From: Planctomycetaceae bacterium
GTDB taxonomy: Bacteria; Planctomycetota; Planctomycetia; Pirellulales; Thermoguttaceae
Reading direction: 5' to 3'
Length of the DNA: 37,115 nucleotides
NCBI GenBank assembly: GCA_031289675.1
Contig: JAITOZ010000159.1
Coordinates: 1-37,115, forward strand
Shown here: positions 34,096-37,115 of the stretch, piece by piece
How the letters are laid out: every line of letters starts with the position of its first letter
How positions within the stretch are numbered: the first letter of the stretch is position 1
Position numbers and translations under genes: made by a program
Notes under the pieces: model-generated
Database searches by the model: none
The model's input: the letters and a program-made list of their open reading frames with translations, nothing else
Told to the model about the DNA's origin: nothing

Positions 34096-35688
34096 ATGAC
34101 GAATTTTTCGGGTTTTAATAGGATTCTGATGCGGGCGTGCTTCGCTTTTGCGGCGGCGTTCCTCTGCGTTGGGACGGCAGACAAAGCCGCTGCGGAAAGC
34201 ATTATACTTGCCGGGCAGAGTCCGACGAGTAAAGTTGTACGAACCGAAGACTTACGGGACGATACACCGAGCGATGAAGCCGGTGAACAGCCGTTGCACA
34301 AGTTTTTTACATCCCTTCGGTTTTGGGGGAAAGATAAAATGACGGTGCGGCAAAAGCCGTCCGCTGCAACGATATCCCCGGTCAGTCCGGTGGTAAATAA
34401 TACCGGAAGTACGGCATCGAAAACGCCGCCTGCTTCGCTGCTTGTGCTGCCGTCCAATGCCGCACAAACGAACGGCGGACACTTAAACAGTGCACCGGTG
34501 CCGCCGCAGATACAGATGCCTCTATCGGAAATGCAGCCGGCATCAGCCGGTGAACCGCAAACCGCGGGGACGATAGTACCGAGTGAACTGCCGGGAACAG
34601 CAAGAACAGACTCCGTTACGTCGGCATACACGTTTGATTCGCGGGAGTGGGTGGACTCCTATCCGGCGCATTACAGTGCCCAAAGAGTCTCGGTGCCGGT
34701 GCGTCAGCAGGCGGTACCGCATAATACCAATGTGCCTGATACGGCTTTACCTGATGAAACATTGCCCGCCGCACTGCTTACCGCTCATTCAGACGATAAC
34801 AGGACAAATAATAACTGGAACGGGGAAGCCGTTGAGTTGGCGGCTCTCACCAAAAGTATAGACGGCAAACATACAGACGTTCAAAGAGCAAACAATGAGA
34901 CAAGAGTATCTGCTGTCTCCTCCGCTTCATTGGATTTAACGCCGACGTACGAGCAGCAGTTACCTTATGTTGCCGTATGCGGTGTTGTGGTCGTTGAAGC
35001 CGATTTTCCGTTAACGCAGATGTCGGCGATTCTTGCGGAAATCAATCAATTACAGGAAGACCTGCATAAGTACATAGGCGTACCGGCACCGAAAGAAAAG
35101 ATAGAACTTTGCCTTTTCAAAAGCGGAGCATCCTACATTAATTTCTTAAAGCAGAACTTTTCAAATGCTCCGCTTGACCGCCGGGCTTTGTTTGTCAAGG
35201 CGGATAACAAGCCGGCGACGTTGATGGTACAAAAGGCGGACAATTTTGAAATTGATTTGCGGCACGAGATGACACACGCCATCATTCACGCTTCCATCGC
35301 GGATGTTCCGATTTGGCTCGATGAAGGTTTGGCAAAGTATTTTGAGTTGCCGGCGGCAGAGAGAGCGGACAATAATCCGTATCAGAAAAAAGTGGTCTGG
35401 GCGGCAAAATTCGGTGCCGTACCGTCACTGAACCGATTGACGAAACTGGAAACGATTGAGGATATGGGCAGCAAAGAGTATCAGGACTCTTGGGCTTGGA
35501 CGCATTTTTTAATTCACCGCAGTCCGCAGACGCACCGGTTGTTGGCTGCCTATTTGCAGATGTTGGGGCGAATGCCGGTGAAAACATATCCAGACCGCAA
35601 AGCAAAGATACCGCCGATAACGCGGTACCTCGATGATGTTGTTTCCAATCAGCGGGAAGAGTTCCGCAAACACTATGGGGTAGAATAG
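34096..35688 (+). CDS. Exported gluzincin-like (peptidase MA / DUF1570-type) protein
   Basis: A 530-residue protein with an N-terminal signal (about 8-33, ending KAAAES). Residues about 35-285 are low-complexity, rich in Pro, Thr, Ser, Ala and Asn, and probably unfolded. The C-terminal 230 residues hold a metallopeptidase domain: RHEMTHAIIH with HEMTH at 390-394 (HExxH) and WLDEGLAKYFE with Glu410, the spacing expected for a zinc-binding gluzincin. A preceding beta-rich part (YVAVCGVVVVEADFPLTQMSAILAEI) fits the DUF1570 layout common in planctomycetes. Target unknown; it should act outside the cytoplasmic membrane. The long disordered linker may span the cell wall. Confidence 0.8.
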   Translation: MTNFSGFNRILMRACFAFAAAFLCVGTADKAAAESIILAGQSPTSKVVRTEDLRDDTPSDEAGEQPLHKFFTSLRFWGKDKMTVRQKPSAATISPVSPVVNNTGSTASKTPPASLLVLPSNAAQTNGGHLNSAPVPPQIQMPLSEMQPASAGEPQTAGTIVPSELPGTARTDSVTSAYTFDSREWVDSYPAHYSAQRVSVPVRQQAVPHNTNVPDTALPDETLPAALLTAHSDDNRTNNNWNGEAVELAALTKSIDGKHTDVQRANNETRVSAVSSASLDLTPTYEQQLPYVAVCGVVVVEADFPLTQMSAILAEINQLQEDLHKYIGVPAPKEKIELCLFKSGASYINFLKQNFSNAPLDRRALFVKADNKPATLMVQKADNFEIDLRHEMTHAIIHASIADVPIWLDEGLAKYFELPAAERADNNPYQKKVVWAAKFGAVPSLNRLTKLETIEDMGSKEYQDSWAWTHFLIHRSPQTHRLLAAYLQMLGRMPVKTYPDRKAKIPPITRYLDDVVSNQREEFRKHYGVE

Positions 35689-35726
35689 GAAATAGAGAAC
35701 GGAAGGGGAAGTTGAGAATACATCAC

Positions 35727-35740
35727 ACCGCGTATGCGGT
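35727..35740. terminator. Possible bidirectional hairpin between convergent genes
   Basis: ACCGC-GTAT-GCGGT, with outer CACA/TGTG pairing across a two-base bulge, between the 3' ends of the gluzincin-like gene and murB. There is no T-run on either strand, so it is a weak candidate. Confidence 0.35.
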
Positions 35741-35758
35741 TCTGTGTCTGCCGTCTTT

Positions 35759-36640
35759 CTACCAGATTTGCAATGCCGTTTCGAGTTCAATTTCGGTTAG
35801 ATTCGCCACCTCGTCTTTGATAAGACGAATCAAACGGACGACATCGTTTGAACTGCAATCCGGTTTAACAACAATAAAACCGGCATTGCGTTCACTGACG
35901 TTTGCTCCGCCGACTTTCGTCCCTCTCAAACCGGCTTGGTCAATTAGGTCGCCCGCATTGACTCCGCCCGCCGGATTTTTGAACGGATAAATCGACGGCA
36001 ATTCTCCTGTCGGCTGTTGTGTCTTACGGACAATCCAAATTTTTTGCATCCGTTTCGCCAGTTCTTTCGGCGCATCCCTATCAAGATGCAGTGTTGCCGA
36101 AAGAATGACGGCATCATCAAGGCTGCTGTCCCGATAGGCGAACGTAATGTCCCGTCGGGGAATGTCCGATGTACAGCCCGAAAAATCAGCAATACAAACC
36201 GACTCGACCCACTGTCCAATGTCTCCGGCAGCATTTGTACCGGAATTGCCGGACAAGACACCGCCGAAGGTTCCCGGTATGCCGATTAAACCTTCAATCC
36301 CGCCGAGACCGGAAACAACTGACTGTGTAATAATCTGCCCGAATTTTGTCCCGCCGCCGGCTGTGATTCGCTGTCCGTCAACGATGATGTTATTGAAAGC
36401 CGGTCGGGAAAGAACAAGAGTTAAGCCGGCGACACCATCGTCTGGAACGAGAATATTTGCCCCCGTGCCGAGAACGTGAACAGGGATTTGTTTCTCGCTG
36501 CAATAACGCAGCAGGGCAGTTAAATCCGTTTCCGTTTCCGGTTCGGCAAAAAACTCGGCTTTGCCGCCGAGTTGCAAACGTGAATACATCGCCAACGGCA
36601 CATTGCAGCGGACAAAACGAGACACATCGGAAAGGGACAT
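35759..36640 (-). CDS. murB: UDP-N-acetylenolpyruvoylglucosamine reductase
   Basis: A 293-residue FAD enzyme that reduces UDP-GlcNAc-enolpyruvate to UDP-MurNAc in peptidoglycan synthesis. FAD-binding signatures are YSRLQLGGKAEFFAEP, VLGTGANILVPDDGV and GLIGIPGTFGGVLSGNSGTNAAG. The substrate motif FAYRDSSL carries the conserved Arg. ELETALQIW near the end supplies the catalytic Glu. At the loop where MurB has Ser or Cys (GSxFKNP or GCxFKNP), this protein reads IYPFKNP, so Tyr218 stands at the proton-donor position. The rest matches the compact type II MurB. It stands alone; no other mur gene is in the window. No good promoter was seen upstream. Confidence 0.9.
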   Translation of the reverse strand: MSLSDVSRFVRCNVPLAMYSRLQLGGKAEFFAEPETETDLTALLRYCSEKQIPVHVLGTGANILVPDDGVAGLTLVLSRPAFNNIIVDGQRITAGGGTKFGQIITQSVVSGLGGIEGLIGIPGTFGGVLSGNSGTNAAGDIGQWVESVCIADFSGCTSDIPRRDITFAYRDSSLDDAVILSATLHLDRDAPKELAKRMQKIWIVRKTQQPTGELPSIYPFKNPAGGVNAGDLIDQAGLRGTKVGGANVSERNAGFIVVKPDCSSNDVVRLIRLIKDEVANLTEIELETALQIW

Positions 36641-36902
36641 TGTAGAGTCAATAAAAATTTGATACGGTTATTCACCGTTCCCGTTGACAGGCATTCTTTG
36701 CGAGAGGTCATTCTACACAAATACACGTTTTCACGCAAGCGGCAGCGCAGGGTTCTTCAGCACGCCGCAGAAATCATTGCCGCAGTCACTAGATTTGTTC
36801 CGGAACCGTTTTTTCATCGCGAAGGCGCACTGATTTTACGATGAAATCCGCCCGCTTTTTATGAGTTGCTGGTGGTTAGTGATGAGTGATGAGTAATGTG
36901 GG

Positions 36903-36940
36903 GAAAATAAGGGTTTCGGACAAAGGAAAACCTTATTTTC
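36903..36940. repeat. Long inverted repeat upstream of the last promoter
   Basis: GAAAATAAGG (36903-36912) pairs with CCTTATTTTC (36931-36940). The stem extends inward by four more pairs after one mismatch, leaving a loop of about eight bases. It lies 30 bp upstream of the promoter at 36971-36999. The rest of the 36641-36902 region holds no gene or promoter that I can support. Confidence 0.65.
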
Positions 36941-36970
36941 AAAAAAGCGAAAATTCTCCAAAGATTTCGC

Positions 36971-36999
36971 TTGACATTTGTTCGTTGATAGGTTACACT
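36971..36999 (+). promoter_or_regulatory. Promoter of the truncated last gene (repeat copy B)
   Basis: TTGACA (36971-36976), 17 bp, TACACT (36994-36999). The spacer and about 25 bp upstream are almost the same as those of the deacetylase promoter at 32433-32461. Confidence 0.75.
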
Positions 37000-37059
37000 A
37001 TGGCTAACAGCGGGGGTATTGTGCCTCTGCAAAAACCACTCTTTGAAAAGGAGAATGCT

Positions 37060-37115
37060 ATGTTTACGTCCCTGTTAGCGCAGCAAAGTGCTGCAAAATT
37101 GACCTCACGTAAGTG
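37060..37115 (+). CDS. Start of a gene cut by the window end
   Basis: ATG at 37060, seven bases after AAGGAG (37048-37053), with the promoter above giving a leader of about 54 nt. Eighteen codons are visible (MFTSLLAQQSAAKLTSRK). Too little to assign a function. Confidence 0.65.
   Translation, partial: MFTSLLAQQSAAKLTSRK

Noticed and set aside
36659-36844. 61-codon forward ORF before the last promoter
   Set aside because: No ribosome binding site, basic composition, no domain; treated as intergenic.

Overview
The window reads as ordinary chromosome of a Planctomycetota-like bacterium of roughly 50% GC. This is an inference from gene content: a FlgI-like lipoprotein with HEAT repeats, a hydrazine-synthase-alpha-related di-haem protein, an EF-G of the spirochaete/planctomycete/mitochondrial type, a UvrA paralogue, a SUMF1-like protein, a BtaB-like methyltransferase, a gluzincin-like exported protein and several long exported proteins of unknown function. 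Shine-Dalgarno sequences are often missing, but sigma-70-like promoters (TTGACN, a 17-bp spacer, then a TANNNT-like box) are unusually easy to see. They fix several start codons that ORF length alone would get wrong.

Layout. 1-600: decayed IS1595-type transposase. 650-1330: SET-domain methyltransferase with an acidic insert. 1356-3949: AlgI-like MBOAT acyltransferase (with a run of 12 G inside the gene) followed by a membrane-anchored SGNH-like protein, together a probable envelope-glycan O-acetylation pair. 4044-4379 (-): YbjQ-family protein. 4500-7433: FlgI-like/HEAT lipoprotein overlapping a substrate-binding-type lipoprotein. 7581-10428: UvrA paralogue with degenerate ATPase motifs, then the redox repressor Rex. 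10434-13188 (-): a GGDEF-like membrane protein lacking its catalytic motif, followed by an exported repeat protein. 13260-14510 (-): exported protein of unknown function. 14988-16139 (-): EpmB-type radical-SAM aminomutase. 16290-16744: second IS1595 remnant. 16829-21318: bioB, a MazG-like pyrophosphohydrolase, purF and a UDP-sugar pyrophosphorylase. 21342-24636 (-): the large HzsA-related protein. 24693-27642 (-): a winged-helix-like ORF, tRNA-Asp and a STAND-like ATPase with TPRs. 27807-28271: small membrane protein. 28397-30517 (-): EF-G. 30698-31496: BtaB-like methyltransferase. 31511-32461 (-): ChbG/HpnK-type deacetylase. 32726-35688: SUMF1-like protein and a gluzincin-like exported protein. 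35759-36640 (-): murB. 36903-37115: hairpin, strong promoter and the first codons of a gene that leaves the window.

How the genes relate. Most units are one or two genes with their own promoters, mixing housekeeping (murB, purF, bioB, fusA, tRNA-Asp, rex) with envelope and exported functions. Nothing resembles a defence island, prophage or CRISPR locus. The observations most worth following are the UvrA paralogue, which keeps one P-loop (NBD1) and one good signature (NBD2) and has lost the other set; the G12 tract in the MBOAT gene; the SET protein with an acidic loop; the HzsA-related cytochrome outside any hydrazine-synthase cluster; and a nearly identical promoter segment of about 50 bp upstream of two distant genes.
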